Counted from the stretch's first letter, positions 18,238 to 28,703 are shown. The stretch: DNA of 64,000 nt from Puniceicoccales bacterium Verruco_01 (GCA_001604565.1 LVBV01000018.1:102458-166457), one strand, 5' to 3'. Notes: generated by a model from the letters alone, not told the origin. A program made the numbers and translations.

Positions 18238-21200
18238 CGCGCCACCTCCTCCGCATGGTCGTAATACCCGTCCCAGACCCGGTGGGCAACTTCGAGGAAG
18301 CCGGAAGATGCGACGATCGGCTCCGCGCCGCGCCAGACGAGCCGGTTCCAGGGGTCCTCGTCCTCATAAGTCCTCTCCACGCGGTTGCCGGGCGGGCGGT
18401 GCCACTCGGCGAGCGCGCGTTCGAGCGGGGTCTTTTTCGTGCGGGCCGTCTCCGTCACCGCCGCGAGAGAGCTTTCCGGAAAAAACGGCAGAGGAAGGCA
18501 AAGTCCCGCACGGCGAAGGGCGACGAGGTCGTCCAGCCGGGCAAGGGCGTTTTCCGGCGCGCGGACCGTGAGGAGGGCGTCGCGCGTCAGGAAAACGACG
18601 CTGCCATCCGCAACTCGCGCACCGGTTTCGCACAGGGCGCCGAGGAAGAGTGCAGAGAGCCACGCCTCCAGCCGGTCCGCCGCGCGGAGCTTCGCCGTCT
18701 TCCAGCGGACGAGGTTCGTCCCGTGGAGCGGATGCAACCTGCCGCGCAGGGAAAGGCGCGTTCCCGGCAGAAGGACCTCGCCCGCGACGCTTTCCTGCGG
18801 AGCCGCCAGAAGGGGACGCGCGGCGTTGGCAAAGACGAGAGCCTCGCCCGCCGCATCCGCCGCCGCGGATTCCCCCGCGAGGCCCCAAGGCAGGATGCCG
18901 CGCGCAAGGGCCTCCGCACGAACGCCCGCAGCGCCGCCTCCGGCAAGGAATTCCTCCACCATTCGCCGGGCTTCGCGGGAAAAATCGCGCCGGTCCATTT
19001 CGAGCGGTTCTTCTTCCTGTGGCAGTTCCTCCCCGCGAGCCACCGTAATGCCGAGATTTTCCGCAAAGAGGCGCGAGGGATTGCAGAGAGCCCGGCAAAG
19101 ATCGGCGAATTCAAGCACCGCCCCCTCCCCTCTTTCCGGCAAAGCCTCCGCCGCGAAGGCCGGGACGGGCCCGGGGGCAAGACCCGCACGCGCCGCCTCG
19201 AAATCCGCCCGCGAATAACTGCGGAAGGCCCCGCCGGAAAAATACGCGCGGGAAAAGCTCTGGAGGGGATGGCGCACGATTCGCGACTCGGGTCTGCCGG
19301 GAGAAAGGTATTCCAATAGTTCCGCGAGAACCACCGAGGGCGGGCTGTCCGCCGCGCCGTGCTGGGAGACGCCGGAGTAACTCACGTACAGCTTCTGCCG
19401 GGCGCAGAGGAGGGTTTCCAGGAACAGATACCGGTCGCCCTCGCGCACGGAACGGTCGCCCGGGCGGTGCTCGCACGCCGTGCGGTCAAAGGAGAGGGGT
19501 TTGTCCTGTCGTGGAAACGCCTCCGCATCCATGCCGAGAAGGCAGAGCACCTTCGCCGGAACGCTCCGCATGGGCTTGAGCTCCGCAAAGGTCACCCCGC
19601 CGGAGAGGAAGCCCGGCGGCGAGTCGCTCTCCGCAAGAATTTCAGCGAGGGCATCGGCCACGACGCGCGCATCGACGACGTCGCTCCCGGCGCCCCGCAC
19701 CTGTGCCCGCAAAATCTCCACCGCGCCGAGAACCCTGTCCGCGCCACGCTGAAGGTCGCCCTCCGCACCCGCCACGGTGAGGAGCGCCGCCTGACGCACC
19801 CTTTCGGGCCACTCCGAGGGCGAAAATTCCCCGTCCAGAAGGCGCAGGGCCTTCCTCGCGGCCTCGAAAAGAGCCGCCGCCTTCGCCGCCACGGCGAGAG
19901 CATCGCCCTCCGCCGGACCGTAGGCCGCCCTTCCCGCAAACACCGCGCCCGGCTCCATCATCGCCCCGAGGGCGAGACTGTCCACGCCGCTCTTCCACGA
20001 GTTGTTCGCCTCGGGACCGAAGCCGAGCGCCTCGCGATCCTGCGCGTCGATCCCCCAGCGGACGTTCGTCGCCGAAAGCATCACGCGCATTTCGGCGGTC
20101 TCCTCCGCATCGAGGCCGAAGTGCGCCGCCACGGCGGGATGCTCGCAAAAGGCAAGGATTTCCGGCAGCGTCCGGCGCGAGGCATGGAGGGCGAAGAGCC
20201 GCGCAAAGGCGTCCACCGCCGGGATCTCGCGCACGCGGCGGTCCGCCACGGCGAAGGGAATGCGGCAATCCTCCTCTCCCTGACCGAAGACGGCCTCCAC
20301 AAGGGCGGCGTACTTCCCGACATCGGGAAAGAGAACGAGGACGTCGCGCGGGGAAAGTTCCGGATTCTCCTCGAAAAGGGCGAGGAGTCGCTCGCGCAAT
20401 ATCTCCACCTCGCGCATCGGACCTGCTGCGGAGACAACCTCGATCGAGCCGTCCGAGTCTCCCTCATGGGCGCTCTTCATCCACACGATCTCCTCCTGCA
20501 GGCGGGCCAGTTCCGATTCGCCGGAGGGCGCGGGATAGCTTTCGGACGCCTGTTCAAACCCGGCATCCACCAGCATGCCGAGGAATTCGCTCCCCTGCCT
20601 GCCCATCGAGGAAAGCAGGCTCTGCCCCTCCTCGTCCGCGTTCCCGAGGATGCGCTCCACGGCGGCGGCGCGGCGGCGCGGCAGATCCCCCCACCACAGT
20701 GCGCAGGGAGAGAAATGGAAGAGGTGCACCTCCACGCTCCTGCCGAGAATGCGGATGAATTCGAGGTAGAGCTGCGGGAGCGTCGAGAGGGCGAAGAGAT
20801 GAATCCGCTTCGGGAAGTCCGCAGGAAGGGGCGCGTTTTCAAGGTCCTTGAGGCGTCTGGCGAGATTCGCACCGGCCAGATCGGGCGCGAGGGCCCGCCA
20901 GAGGTTCGCCTGCCAGTCGTCCGGCTCGGCCCCTGCCTCCCACGCGGCGGCCAGTTCCGGGCGGTGCGCAAGGGTGCGGTCGCAAAGGTCCGCGACGCGC
21001 ACGGCAAGCTGCCACCGGGCGAGGGAGTCTCCTGAAGCGAGGTAACCGGCCAGTTCCCCCGCGGCGGACTTTTCCGCCACAGAGGGTAGCGCCGCGAAGA
21101 TTTTCCACGCGAGCGCCTGACGGTCCAGCCCGGCGGGCTTTTCCGCCCCGAGGAGCTTTCCCGCCGCCCAATCGACAAAGTTCTTCGGGAAGAGCGTCCG

Positions 21201-21389
21201 CATCCCCATCGCGCAGCCCAGGTGATCCGCAAGCCGCAGGGCCAGCCAGCGCGCCACACCCGGAGTCTGCACGACCACCACGTCCGGTGCCAGCGGATCG
21301 GCCCGCACGCCCGTCTTCATCAGGGCCGCGAGCATCGCCGCGAGGTCCTCCAGACGGCTGGAGCTGTGCATGAAAAGGCCGGGCTGCAT
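18234..21389 (-). CDS. recC: Exodeoxyribonuclease V subunit gamma (RecC)
   Basis: Scaffold and Chi-recognition subunit of RecBCD, 1051 aa. The N-terminus MQPGLFMHSSSRLEDLAAML matches the RecC-type SNRLExLA start. Inactive helicase-like blocks follow (VLVLFPDVGKYAALVEAVFG; RVLCLLGMDAEAFPR-like KVLCLLGMDAEAFPRQD). First gene of the recCBD operon, with an 88-nt gap to the SulP gene. A possible promoter (TTGTTG, 17 nt, TAGTCT) ends 18 nt before the ATG. RecBCD rather than AddAB is supported by all three subunits being present in this order. Confidence 0.94.
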   Translation of the reverse strand: MQPGLFMHSSSRLEDLAAMLAALMKTGVRADPLAPDVVVVQTPGVARWLALRLADHLGCAMGMRTLFPKNFVDWAAGKLLGAEKPAGLDRQALAWKIFAALPSVAEKSAAGELAGYLASGDSLARWQLAVRVADLCDRTLAHRPELAAAWEAGAEPDDWQANLWRALAPDLAGANLARRLKDLENAPLPADFPKRIHLFALSTLPQLYLEFIRILGRSVEVHLFHFSPCALWWGDLPRRRAAAVERILGNADEEGQSLLSSMGRQGSEFLGMLVDAGFEQASESYPAPSGESELARLQEEIVWMKSAHEGDSDGSIEVVSAAGPMREVEILRERLLALFEENPELSPRDVLVLFPDVGKYAALVEAVFGQGEEDCRIPFAVADRRVREIPAVDAFARLFALHASRRTLPEILAFCEHPAVAAHFGLDAEETAEMRVMLSATNVRWGIDAQDREALGFGPEANNSWKSGVDSLALGAMMEPGAVFAGRAAYGPAEGDALAVAAKAAALFEAARKALRLLDGEFSPSEWPERVRQAALLTVAGAEGDLQRGADRVLGAVEILRAQVRGAGSDVVDARVVADALAEILAESDSPPGFLSGGVTFAELKPMRSVPAKVLCLLGMDAEAFPRQDKPLSFDRTACEHRPGDRSVREGDRYLFLETLLCARQKLYVSYSGVSQHGAADSPPSVVLAELLEYLSPGRPESRIVRHPLQSFSRAYFSGGAFRSYSRADFEAARAGLAPGPVPAFAAEALPERGEGAVLEFADLCRALCNPSRLFAENLGITVARGEELPQEEEPLEMDRRDFSREARRMVEEFLAGGGAAGVRAEALARGILPWGLAGESAAADAAGEALVFANAARPLLAAPQESVAGEVLLPGTRLSLRGRLHPLHGTNLVRWKTAKLRAADRLEAWLSALFLGALCETGARVADGSVVFLTRDALLTVRAPENALARLDDLVALRRAGLCLPLPFFPESSLAAVTETARTKKTPLERALAEWHRPPGNRVERTYEDEDPWNRLVWRGAEPIVASSGFLEVAHRVWDGYYDHAEEVAR

Positions 21390-21477
21390 CGCGGGAAAAG
21401 TGGATGCAGACTAACGACCCGCCACCGTCACAACAAGAACGTTTGCGCGAAGCCGTGCCGGAAGGACCGGGCATGTC

Positions 21478-23142
21478 CTACCGTTTCGCGGCGAGGATTT
21501 CCTTCGCGCGGATGAGGGCCGCGTCGATGTCCGGGCAGATGTTCTCGATGCCGATGCGTTCGATGAACCCGGCCTTCTCCATCGTGTGCAGCGGCTGCAC
21601 CTGCGGGGCGGAAATCACCATCGCATGGCCGCGCCGGGCGAGCTTCTCGCGCAGGTTTTCGAGGGCGTTGAGGCCCGTGGCGTCGAGGGCCATGACCTTG
21701 CGCATCCTTAAGACCAGCACGTCCGGCTCGCTCTTCACGCGGGAGAGGATCGTCTCCAGCTTGCTGGCCGCACCGAAAAACAGCGCGCCCGCCATGCTGT
21801 ACACCATGACGCCCTCGGGGATCACCTTGCCGTCAAGGGAGTGCTGGCGGCCTTCCTCCTCCCTCTTGTTATCGACAAGCGTCACCTCGCTCGTCTCGGA
21901 GACGCGCTTGATGAAGAGCAGGGCCGCGAGGACGACACCCACCTCCACCGCCGCCGTGAGGTCGATCACCACAGTGAGGACGAAGGCCGTGACGAACACC
22001 GCCGCGTCGCTCGCGGGCCAGCGGAACATCGCCTTGAAGTTCCGCCATTCACCCATGTGGAGAGCCACGTTGAGGAGCACGGCGCTTAAGGCGGCAAGGG
22101 GCACGTACGCCGCGTACGGCGCCGCAACAAGAAGGATCACAAGGAGCACGATCGCGTGCACGATGCCCGCCACAGGGGTCTTCGCGCCGCTTTTGACGTT
22201 CGTCGCCGTTCGGGCGATGGCGCTTGTCGCCGCGATGCCGCCGAAGAGCGGGCAGGCGATGTTGGCAATGCCCTGAGCGACCAGTTCCTGATCGCTGTTG
22301 TGACGGCCGTCGGTCATGCCGTCGGCCACCACGGCGCAAAGGAGGCTCTCAATGGCGGCAAGGAGCGCGATGGTGATCGCGGGCTGCACGAGGCTCGGCA
22401 GGTTTGCCCAGTCGATCGTGGGCAGGCTCGGCGCGGACAGGCCCTGCGGGATGGCGCCGAAGCGGCTGCCGATGGTCTCCACGGGCAGGTGGAAGTAATA
22501 GGCGACGAGCGTCCCGGCGATGATCGCCACGATCGTCCCCGGCACGCGGTGAGCCAGCGCCTTGGGCCAGTAGCGGATGAAGAGGAAGGTTGCGATCGAA
22601 AGGATCGTCGCGGAGAGGGAGAGGCCCGGCATGGCCTTCACGAGGGCGATCACCTTTTCAAAGAATTCCGAGGGCACCTTTTCTACCGGCAGGCCGAAGA
22701 AGTCCTTCACCTGCGTGGACATGATGAGGACGGCGATGCCGCTCGTGAAACCCATCGTCACAGGGTACGGGATGTACTTGATGATCTTGCCCAGGCCCGT
22801 GACGCCGAGGACGACGAGGAAAACGCCCGCCATGATGGTGCAGAGCATCAGGTCGTTCCACCCGTGTGCCGCGCCGATCCCCGCGAGGATCACGACGAAC
22901 GCGCCCGTCGGCCCGCCGATGCAGACGTCCGTCCCGCCGAGGAAAGAGATGAGGAAGCCCGCGACGACCGCCGTCACGATGCCCGTCTGCGGCGGCGCGC
23001 CGGAGGCGATGGCAAAGGCCATGGCCAGAGGCAGCGCAACGATGCCGACAGTGAGGCCCGCCGCGAGATCCGCGCCGAAAAGACGCTTGTTGTATCCCCG
23101 GATCGTCTCGAAGAATCGTGGACGAAGATGCGAAATTTTCAT
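21478..23142 (-). CDS. SulP-family anion transporter with STAS domain
   Basis: Inner-membrane SLC26/SulP transporter, 554 aa. About 12-14 hydrophobic helices span residues 20-410. The signature near the N-terminus reads ADLAAGLTVGIVALPLAMAF, then GGTDVCIGGPTGAFVVILAG. A cytoplasmic STAS domain occupies about residues 435-550 (VLVLRMRKVMALDATGLNAL). The substrate may be sulfate, bicarbonate or a dicarboxylate; sequence alone does not decide. It sits alone upstream of recC on the same strand, with a 333-nt gap to purH. Confidence 0.93.
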   Translation of the reverse strand: MKISHLRPRFFETIRGYNKRLFGADLAAGLTVGIVALPLAMAFAIASGAPPQTGIVTAVVAGFLISFLGGTDVCIGGPTGAFVVILAGIGAAHGWNDLMLCTIMAGVFLVVLGVTGLGKIIKYIPYPVTMGFTSGIAVLIMSTQVKDFFGLPVEKVPSEFFEKVIALVKAMPGLSLSATILSIATFLFIRYWPKALAHRVPGTIVAIIAGTLVAYYFHLPVETIGSRFGAIPQGLSAPSLPTIDWANLPSLVQPAITIALLAAIESLLCAVVADGMTDGRHNSDQELVAQGIANIACPLFGGIAATSAIARTATNVKSGAKTPVAGIVHAIVLLVILLVAAPYAAYVPLAALSAVLLNVALHMGEWRNFKAMFRWPASDAAVFVTAFVLTVVIDLTAAVEVGVVLAALLFIKRVSETSEVTLVDNKREEEGRQHSLDGKVIPEGVMVYSMAGALFFGAASKLETILSRVKSEPDVLVLRMRKVMALDATGLNALENLREKLARRGHAMVISAPQVQPLHTMEKAGFIERIGIENICPDIDAALIRAKEILAAKR

Positions 23143-23425
23143 GCCTGCTTACCCCATCCCGGTGTCGGCTGTAGCGGGAAAAGGCTCGTGCCCCGTCCCG
23201 GCGGTCAGGCATCGGGATTTGTCTCAAAAAGACTGTCCGAATGGCGGAGGACCCCTCCCCCGGATCAGACAGCCCATAGTCAATATCCCTGCGTGAAAAA
23301 AATGGGAAAAGTTACGGGGATTGCGGTGCCATGCAAGAAGATAATTCCGGAAGCGGAATTCGCATACCGCTGACGAGGGAAAAACGGGATCGGCCCGCCG
23401 TACGTCCTCGTTTCTCGTACACAAC
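23143..23425. other. Intergenic region between the SulP gene and purH
   Basis: About 280 nt without a credible gene; the short ORFs crossing it are not conserved-looking. It holds the upstream region of the SulP gene. Apart from the adjoining purH terminator I see no clear element. Confidence 0.5.
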
Positions 23426-23453
23426 AAGCGGACGCCCCAAAGAGCATCCGCTT
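23426..23453 (-). terminator. Rho-independent-type terminator of purH
   Basis: Read on the minus strand, AAGCGGATG pairs with CGTCCGCTT (one G-T pair) around a 10-nt loop, followed by GTTGTGT. It starts 22 nt past the purH stop. The T-run is imperfect. Confidence 0.6.
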
Positions 23454-23475
23454 GAAGAGGATGGACTGACCGCGC

Positions 23476-25035
23476 CTAGTGGCGGAAGTGGCGGTAGCCG
23501 GTGAAGACCATCGCCATGCCCGCGTCGTCGGCGGCCTTGATCACCTCGTCGTCGCGAACAGAGCCGCCGGGCTGGATGCAGGCCGTGGCGCCCGCCTGCG
23601 CAGCGGCGACAAGGCCGTCGGCGAAGGGGAAGAAGGCGTCGGAGGCGATGACCGAGCCCTTGAGGGAAAGGCCCGCCTCGCCCGCCTTCCACACCGCAAT
23701 GCGGGAGGAATCCACGCGGGACATCTGGCCCGCGCCGATGCCGAGGGTGCGCTCCGGAGCGGCATAAACGATGGCGTTGCTCTTGACGTGCTTGACCACC
23801 TTCCAGGCGAACATGAGGGCCCGCCACTCGTCCTCGGTCGGGGCGCGCTTCGTGGCCACCTTGCACTCCTCGCGCTTGACAACCTTGAGGTCGCGGTCCT
23901 GCACGAGGACGCCGCCGACGACGCTGCGAATGTCCTGCATCGCACTCGCGTCCAAGTGGCCCTTTGCGATCATCAGGCGCAGGTTCTTGCGCTTGGCGAA
24001 CATCTCCTTCGCCGCCGGGGTGAAGTCCGGGGCAATGACGATCTCGCAGAAGATCTGCTTGATGCGCTCGGCAAGGTCCGCGTCCACGGTGCGGTTGGCG
24101 ACGATGATGCCGCCGAAGGGGGCCTGCTTGTCCGTCTCGAAGGCCTGATCCCAGCAGGTGCAAAGGTCGTCCGCACTCGCCACGCCGCAGGGGTTGGTGT
24201 GCTTGAGGATCGCCAGAGTCGGCTTCTGGAACTCGCCGACGAGAAAGGCCGCCGAGCTGATGTCGATGATGTTGTTGAAGGAAAGCTCCTTGCCCTGGAG
24301 CTGCTCGAAGGCGTCGTGGAAGGAGCCGTAGAGGGCGGCCTTCTGGTGCGGATTCTCGCCGTAGCGCAGGCTCTGCGCCATGGGGTAGGAAACGGAAAAC
24401 GTCTTCGGGAAGCCCGCGATCTCGTCAAGGTTCGGCGCGCCCTTTTCCTCGGCAAGGTGCTTGGCAAGGTAGGCGGAGATCGCCCCGTCGTAGGCGCTCG
24501 TGCGGGTGAAGACCTTGAGGGCCAGTTCCTTGCGGAGGGCCTTGAGGGCAGCAGCATCGTTCATCGCGGCGAGGACACGGGAATAGTCCGAGGGATCGCA
24601 CACCACCGTCACACTCTCGTGGTTCTTGGCCGCGCTGCGGAGCATGCTGGGCCCGCCGATGTCGATGTTCTCGATCGCCTCCTCGAATTTCACGTCCTTC
24701 TTCGCGACCGTCGCCTCAAAGGGGTAGAGGTTGACGACGACAAGGTCGATCATCGAGATGCCGTGTTCGGCGGCCTGCGCCATGTGCTCCTCCTTGTCGC
24801 GCCGGCAGAGGAGACCGCCGTGGACCTTGGGGTGCAGCGTCTTCACGCGGCCCTCCATCATCTCGGGGAAGCCCGTGTATTCCGACACGTCGGTCACGGG
24901 CAAGCCCTTGTCGCGCAAGAGCTTCGCGGTGCCGCCGGTGGAGAGCAGCTTGAAGCCGTGGTCCTTTACGAGGCTAGCCGCGAAATCGGCGAGGCCGGTT
25001 TTGTCGCTGACGGAAAGAAGTGCGAGCTTTTCCAT
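23476..25035 (-). CDS. purH: Bifunctional AICAR transformylase / IMP cyclohydrolase
   Basis: Catalyses the last two steps of de novo purine synthesis, AICAR to FAICAR to IMP. It has 519 aa, the usual length. The N-terminal cyclohydrolase domain (about 1-145) shows [15 protein letters not shown] and [17 protein letters not shown]. The C-terminal transformylase domain shows [14 protein letters not shown], the KHTNPCGVA motif, and a C-terminus ending [10 protein letters not shown], all typical. Transcribed alone and divergent from cca; its own terminator lies downstream. Confidence 0.98.
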   Translation of the reverse strand: MEKLALLSVSDKTGLADFAASLVKDHGFKLLSTGGTAKLLRDKGLPVTDVSEYTGFPEMMEGRVKTLHPKVHGGLLCRRDKEEHMAQAAEHGISMIDLVVVNLYPFEATVAKKDVKFEEAIENIDIGGPSMLRSAAKNHESVTVVCDPSDYSRVLAAMNDAAALKALRKELALKVFTRTSAYDGAISAYLAKHLAEEKGAPNLDEIAGFPKTFSVSYPMAQSLRYGENPHQKAALYGSFHDAFEQLQGKELSFNNIIDISSAAFLVGEFQKPTLAILKHTNPCGVASADDLCTCWDQAFETDKQAPFGGIIVANRTVDADLAERIKQIFCEIVIAPDFTPAAKEMFAKRKNLRLMIAKGHLDASAMQDIRSVVGGVLVQDRDLKVVKREECKVATKRAPTEDEWRALMFAWKVVKHVKSNAIVYAAPERTLGIGAGQMSRVDSSRIAVWKAGEAGLSLKGSVIASDAFFPFADGLVAAAQAGATACIQPGGSVRDDEVIKAADDAGMAMVFTGYRHFRH

Positions 25036-25100
25036 CCCCTATTTCAAAAACCTGAAAAGGCGGTTTGCAAGCCGACTTTTGCATCCTGGTACTTGCAGCG

Positions 25101-25129
25101 TTGCGCAAGATGCGCGTCCGCCATAAAGT
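25101..25129 (+). promoter_or_regulatory. Candidate sigma70-type promoter of the CCA-adding enzyme gene
   Basis: TTGCGC, 17 nt, TAAAGT. The -10-like box ends 9 nt before the GTG start and there is no SD, so the mRNA would be leaderless. Box matching only. Confidence 0.45.
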
Positions 25130-25138
25130 TGGGAAATT

Positions 25139-26545
25139 GTGAAGGCCCCGACCCGCAACCTCCTCCCGAAGGCGCTGGAAAGCGACTGCCGCCGTATTGC
25201 CGCCGCCGTGAAAAGCGCGGGCGGACACGCCTATATCGTCGGCGGGGCCGTGCGGGACGGCCTCCTCGGCATACCGGTCAAGGATGCGGACATCGAGGTT
25301 TTCGGCATCGCTCCTGACAAACTTCGGACACTTCTGCGGGCGGATTATTTTGTTATCGAGGTCGGGTCGTCCTTCGGCGTGTTCAAGCTGCGCGGGATCG
25401 ACATCGACGTATCCCTCCCCCGGCGCGAGGCCAAAAGCGGCGTGGGCCACAAGGCCTTCACCGTGGAGGGCGATCCGGGGATGCCGCTTGCCGAGGCGGC
25501 CCTGCGGCGCGATTTCACCATCAACGCCCTCTACTACGACATCGATAAGGACGAGGTGCTGGACCCTCTCGGCGGCCTGCCGGACCTTGAAAAGCGCCTG
25601 CTAAGACATTGTGGACCCCGCTTTGGCGAAGATCCCCTGCGAGTCCTGCGCGCGATGCAGTTCATCGCCCGCTTTGACCTTACCGCTACGCCGGAGACGA
25701 TTGCAATCTGCCGCGCCATGACGATGGAGAACCTGCCCACAGAGCGTCTCTACGAGGAATGGCACAAGCTGATCGTCAAGGGAGTGAAGCTCTCCAAGGG
25801 GCTCGCCTTCCTCAAGGACTGCGGCTGGATCGACTACTTTCCGGAACTGGCAGCTCTCGTCGGTTGCCCTCAGGACAAACTCTGGCACCCGGAGGGCGAC
25901 GCATGGGTGCACACCCTGAGTTGCATGGACGCCTTTGCAGAGCTGCGCGTCGATGACGATTACGAGGACACGGTGGTGGGCCTTGCCGTCCTCTGCCACG
26001 ACCTCGGCAAACCGCTCACCACATTCACCGACGAAACGGGCCGCATCCGCGCCTTCGGGCACGACATCGCGGGCGAGGCACCCACCCTTTCGTTCCTTGC
26101 CCGCATCACCCGGCAGAAGCAGCTCATCGCGGACGTGCTGGCCCTCGTGAAGGCGCATATGCAGCCCGCGATGCTCCACAAGAATCACGCGGGGCTTGCC
26201 GCCGTCCGGCGCCTTGCCATGAGGGTGCGTATCGACCGCCTCGTGCGGGTGGCGCGCGCGGACATGAGGGGCACCCCGCCCACCCCGCACGACGAGGCGC
26301 CCTGCGACTGGCTGCTGGAGAAGGCGCGCGAAATGGCCGTGCAAAGGGAAGCCCCCAAACCCCTCGTGATGGGACGCCACCTGATCGGGATGGGGATGAA
26401 ACCGGGCGGCCACTTCACACCAATCCTGCGGCGAATCTTCGAGGCGCAGCTGGAGGGGGAATTCTCGGATCTCGACGGCGGTCTGGAATGGACGCGGCGC
26501 CATCAAGACGAGTGGCGCGCCGGTGGCGAAAAACCGGCCTCATAA
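25139..26545 (+). CDS. CCA tRNA nucleotidyltransferase-type enzyme with HD domain
   Basis: Class II nucleotidyltransferase, 468 aa, GTG start. The head domain has the signature YIVGGAVRDGLLG and the catalytic acid pair in KDADIEVFG, then RRDFTINALYYD and the DPLGGLPDLEKRLLRHCG block. RNA-binding motifs follow (FGEDPLRVLRAMQFIARF). A C-terminal HD phosphohydrolase-like domain is marked by LAVLCHDLGKPLTTF. The role inferred is adding or repairing the 3' CCA of tRNAs, with the HD part possibly hydrolysing phosphate ends. A poly(A) polymerase reading is possible but less likely. The downstream MBL gene may be co-transcribed. Confidence 0.9.
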   Translation: MKAPTRNLLPKALESDCRRIAAAVKSAGGHAYIVGGAVRDGLLGIPVKDADIEVFGIAPDKLRTLLRADYFVIEVGSSFGVFKLRGIDIDVSLPRREAKSGVGHKAFTVEGDPGMPLAEAALRRDFTINALYYDIDKDEVLDPLGGLPDLEKRLLRHCGPRFGEDPLRVLRAMQFIARFDLTATPETIAICRAMTMENLPTERLYEEWHKLIVKGVKLSKGLAFLKDCGWIDYFPELAALVGCPQDKLWHPEGDAWVHTLSCMDAFAELRVDDDYEDTVVGLAVLCHDLGKPLTTFTDETGRIRAFGHDIAGEAPTLSFLARITRQKQLIADVLALVKAHMQPAMLHKNHAGLAAVRRLAMRVRIDRLVRVARADMRGTPPTPHDEAPCDWLLEKAREMAVQREAPKPLVMGRHLIGMGMKPGGHFTPILRRIFEAQLEGEFSDLDGGLEWTRRHQDEWRAGGEKPAS

Positions 26546-26603
26546 ACGCCGATCGCCCCGGTTCTTAGTGACTTGGGGACCAACGGAATCTTTGGGTGTT
26601 GCC

Positions 26604-27494
26604 ATGCGCCCGGCACGGGATTGGAACAGTTCCGTGCGTTTCTGCATCCTTGGCTCCTCCAGCGGCGGCAATTGCGGCCTTCTGCAAACACCGGGAAGCC
26701 GCGTCCTCATCGACGCGGGCTTTTCCGCACGCCGCACGCGCGCAATGCTGGCCGCCTTCAACCAGTCCCTCGACGACATCGACGCCGTCTTCCTCACGCA
26801 CGAGCATTCCGACCACGTGAATGGCCTGCGGGGTCTTGCGAAGCTGGAGAACATCAAGGTCTTCGCCACCTATGCGACAAGCTGCGCCGTGCAGAGCGCC
26901 ATGCCGGAAGTGAAGATCCGCTGGCAGATCGTCGAGCGCGGCGCGTCCTTTTCCTTCGGCGACCTCACAGTGCGCACTTTCGCCGTGCCGCACGACGCGA
27001 TGGACACGGTGGGCTACCTCTTCTCGACCGGCGACGGCAGCGCGGAAAATCCCGCCCGCAGCCTCGCGTGGATGACCGACCTCGGGACCGTGACGGAAAA
27101 CGCCGCCCGCAGCGCGGCCCTCGCGGACATCCTCGTTGTTGAGGCGAACCACGACATCAGGATGCTGGAGGAATCCAGCCGTCCCTTCAGTCTCAAGCAG
27201 CGGATCCGCAGCAAGCACGGGCATCTTTCCAACGCCCAGACGCTGGAATACCTGAAAAGCGTCCGAAGCCCGCGCTGGAAGCACATCTACCTCGCCCACA
27301 TCTCGCCGGAATGCAACAGCGTGGGCCTCGTGCGCGAAATCTTCGGCGAGGCGCTGGACCCGGAGGGCGCCTGCCCGATCAGCATCGTCGATCCGGCAAG
27401 CGGCTGTCCCGATGTGACGGAGATCGGCCCGTGGCAAAGAAGCAACCCGGACCCCGAACGCACGCGCGTCGTCCGCCAGCCGGAGATGTTCTGA
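26604..27494 (+). CDS. MBL-fold metallo-hydrolase, WalJ/YycJ-like
   Basis: Metallo-beta-lactamase-fold protein of 296 aa. The N-terminus FCILGSSSGGNCGLL is typical of the WalJ/YycJ group. The metal motif is HEHSDHVNG (HxHxDH), with further histidines in VPHDAMDTVGY and a late H in LAHISPECN. The family is linked to DNA exonuclease or repair functions, but the substrate is not proven here. I prefer the ATG at 26604 because the extra residues from 26523 overlap cca and are basic and low in similarity. It follows cca on the same strand. Confidence 0.85.
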   Translation: MRPARDWNSSVRFCILGSSSGGNCGLLQTPGSRVLIDAGFSARRTRAMLAAFNQSLDDIDAVFLTHEHSDHVNGLRGLAKLENIKVFATYATSCAVQSAMPEVKIRWQIVERGASFSFGDLTVRTFAVPHDAMDTVGYLFSTGDGSAENPARSLAWMTDLGTVTENAARSAALADILVVEANHDIRMLEESSRPFSLKQRIRSKHGHLSNAQTLEYLKSVRSPRWKHIYLAHISPECNSVGLVREIFGEALDPEGACPISIVDPASGCPDVTEIGPWQRSNPDPERTRVVRQPEMF

Positions 27495-27512
27495 AGCCGG
27501 CGCTTCGCCGAT

Positions 27513-28703
27513 CTACACTGGTTTCTCGCGGTCGAGCCAGATGAGCCTGCGCCAGAGCGTCTCCAGCGGGCCCTGCTTGTGCCGCGCGAGCCACCAGTGC
27601 GAGAAGGCGATCTGCCCGCAGAGAATCACAAAGCCCGCCACGAGGCTCAAGGTGCTGCCGAAGTAACGGTGCATCCCAAGACCGTAGTTGTAGTAAAGAA
27701 AGGTTCCGAGCGCGGCCTGCGACATGTAGTTTGTCAGGCTCATCCGCCCGTAGGGAACAAGGACGCGGAAGAGCCTTTGCCCCACCCCTGCCCGCCAGAG
27801 AAGGACAAACGCCGAGACGAGGAGCAGCATCATCGCCACGTCGCCATAGGCATCCAGCGTGCGCAGACAAAGGCCCTTCAGCACCTCGCCACCAATGCCT
27901 TCCGCAAAACCCCGAACCCAGCCGATAGCTAAGAATGCCGCAAGCGCGCACGCCGCCAGCTTCGCCCACGAGCGCGTCATCATCTCCGTGAAGACCTTGC
28001 GCCGGGCGGCCAGCATCCCAAGGAGGAACAACCCCGGGATGTGGAAGGCTCTGCCCACCTCCCAGGTCCAGAGGACGTTGGCGGGCAGTCCGCTTGTCAC
28101 GTCCGCCTTCACGAGCTCCCACAGACTGCCCGCGGACTGAGCCGGGGCCAGCTCGCCCCAGAAGCGCCAGTTCATTTCCGGTGGCGGAACGAAGGAGGGC
28201 TCCAGAAGCACCCGCACGATCTCGTACAGGTTGAGCGGCAGGGAAAGAAGGAAGATGGAAAGACAAAGCACCGTGCGATCCCCCCATCGCCGCGCCGGAA
28301 TGAGCAGAAGGCCGAAGAAGGAATAGAAGATGAGCAGATCGCCCGAGTAGTAAAGAGAGTGCACGAGGCCGAAGCCGAACAAAAGGAAGAGCCTCCACGC
28401 GAATCGCGAGCCGAAGTCATACCCCTTCTTCATCAAATTGCTGAACATGATGAAGAAGCTCAGGCCGAAGAGCATCGAGAAGATCGCGTATGCCTTCCCG
28501 CCGAAGAGGAAGAACGCGCCGCTCCAGACATAGGGGTCGAGAAAGTCGAGAAAGGGAATCTTCTTCTCCGGGGTGTGGTAGAAGTTGAACTGCTCCAGAT
28601 TGTGCAGGAGCATGATTCCGGAAAGCGCGAAGCCGCGCAGCGCGTCAATCGAGTCGATTCGTGCGGAGGGTGCCGGGGAGGGGTCGGGCATTGGGAAAGG
28701 CAA
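27513..28703 (-). CDS. DUF418-family membrane protein
   Basis: Integral membrane protein, 396 aa with roughly nine to ten hydrophobic helices. The opening IDSIDALRGFALSGIMLLHN is the hallmark of the DUF418/DUF1624-like group related to acyltransferase-3 membrane proteins. The C-terminal DUF418 block contains GRMSLTNYMSQAALGTFLYY and a Trp-rich end (FSHWWLARHKQGPLETLWR). The function of this family is unknown. Convergent with the MBL gene (18 nt between stops) and 152 nt downstream of the AraC gene. Confidence 0.85.
   Translation of the reverse strand: MPFPMPDPSPAPSARIDSIDALRGFALSGIMLLHNLEQFNFYHTPEKKIPFLDFLDPYVWSGAFFLFGGKAYAIFSMLFGLSFFIMFSNLMKKGYDFGSRFAWRLFLLFGFGLVHSLYYSGDLLIFYSFFGLLLIPARRWGDRTVLCLSIFLLSLPLNLYEIVRVLLEPSFVPPPEMNWRFWGELAPAQSAGSLWELVKADVTSGLPANVLWTWEVGRAFHIPGLFLLGMLAARRKVFTEMMTRSWAKLAACALAAFLAIGWVRGFAEGIGGEVLKGLCLRTLDAYGDVAMMLLLVSAFVLLWRAGVGQRLFRVLVPYGRMSLTNYMSQAALGTFLYYNYGLGMHRYFGSTLSLVAGFVILCGQIAFSHWWLARHKQGPLETLWRRLIWLDREKPV

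Noticed and set aside
18255-21035. Long plus-strand ORFs opposite recC
   Set aside because: Arg/Glu/Gly-rich shadows with no motif; recC is clear on the other strand.
13223-21389. AddAB instead of RecBCD
   Set aside because: Three subunits are present with a RecD-type helicase and RecC-like N-terminus, and there is no AddB-like Fe-S nuclease motif.
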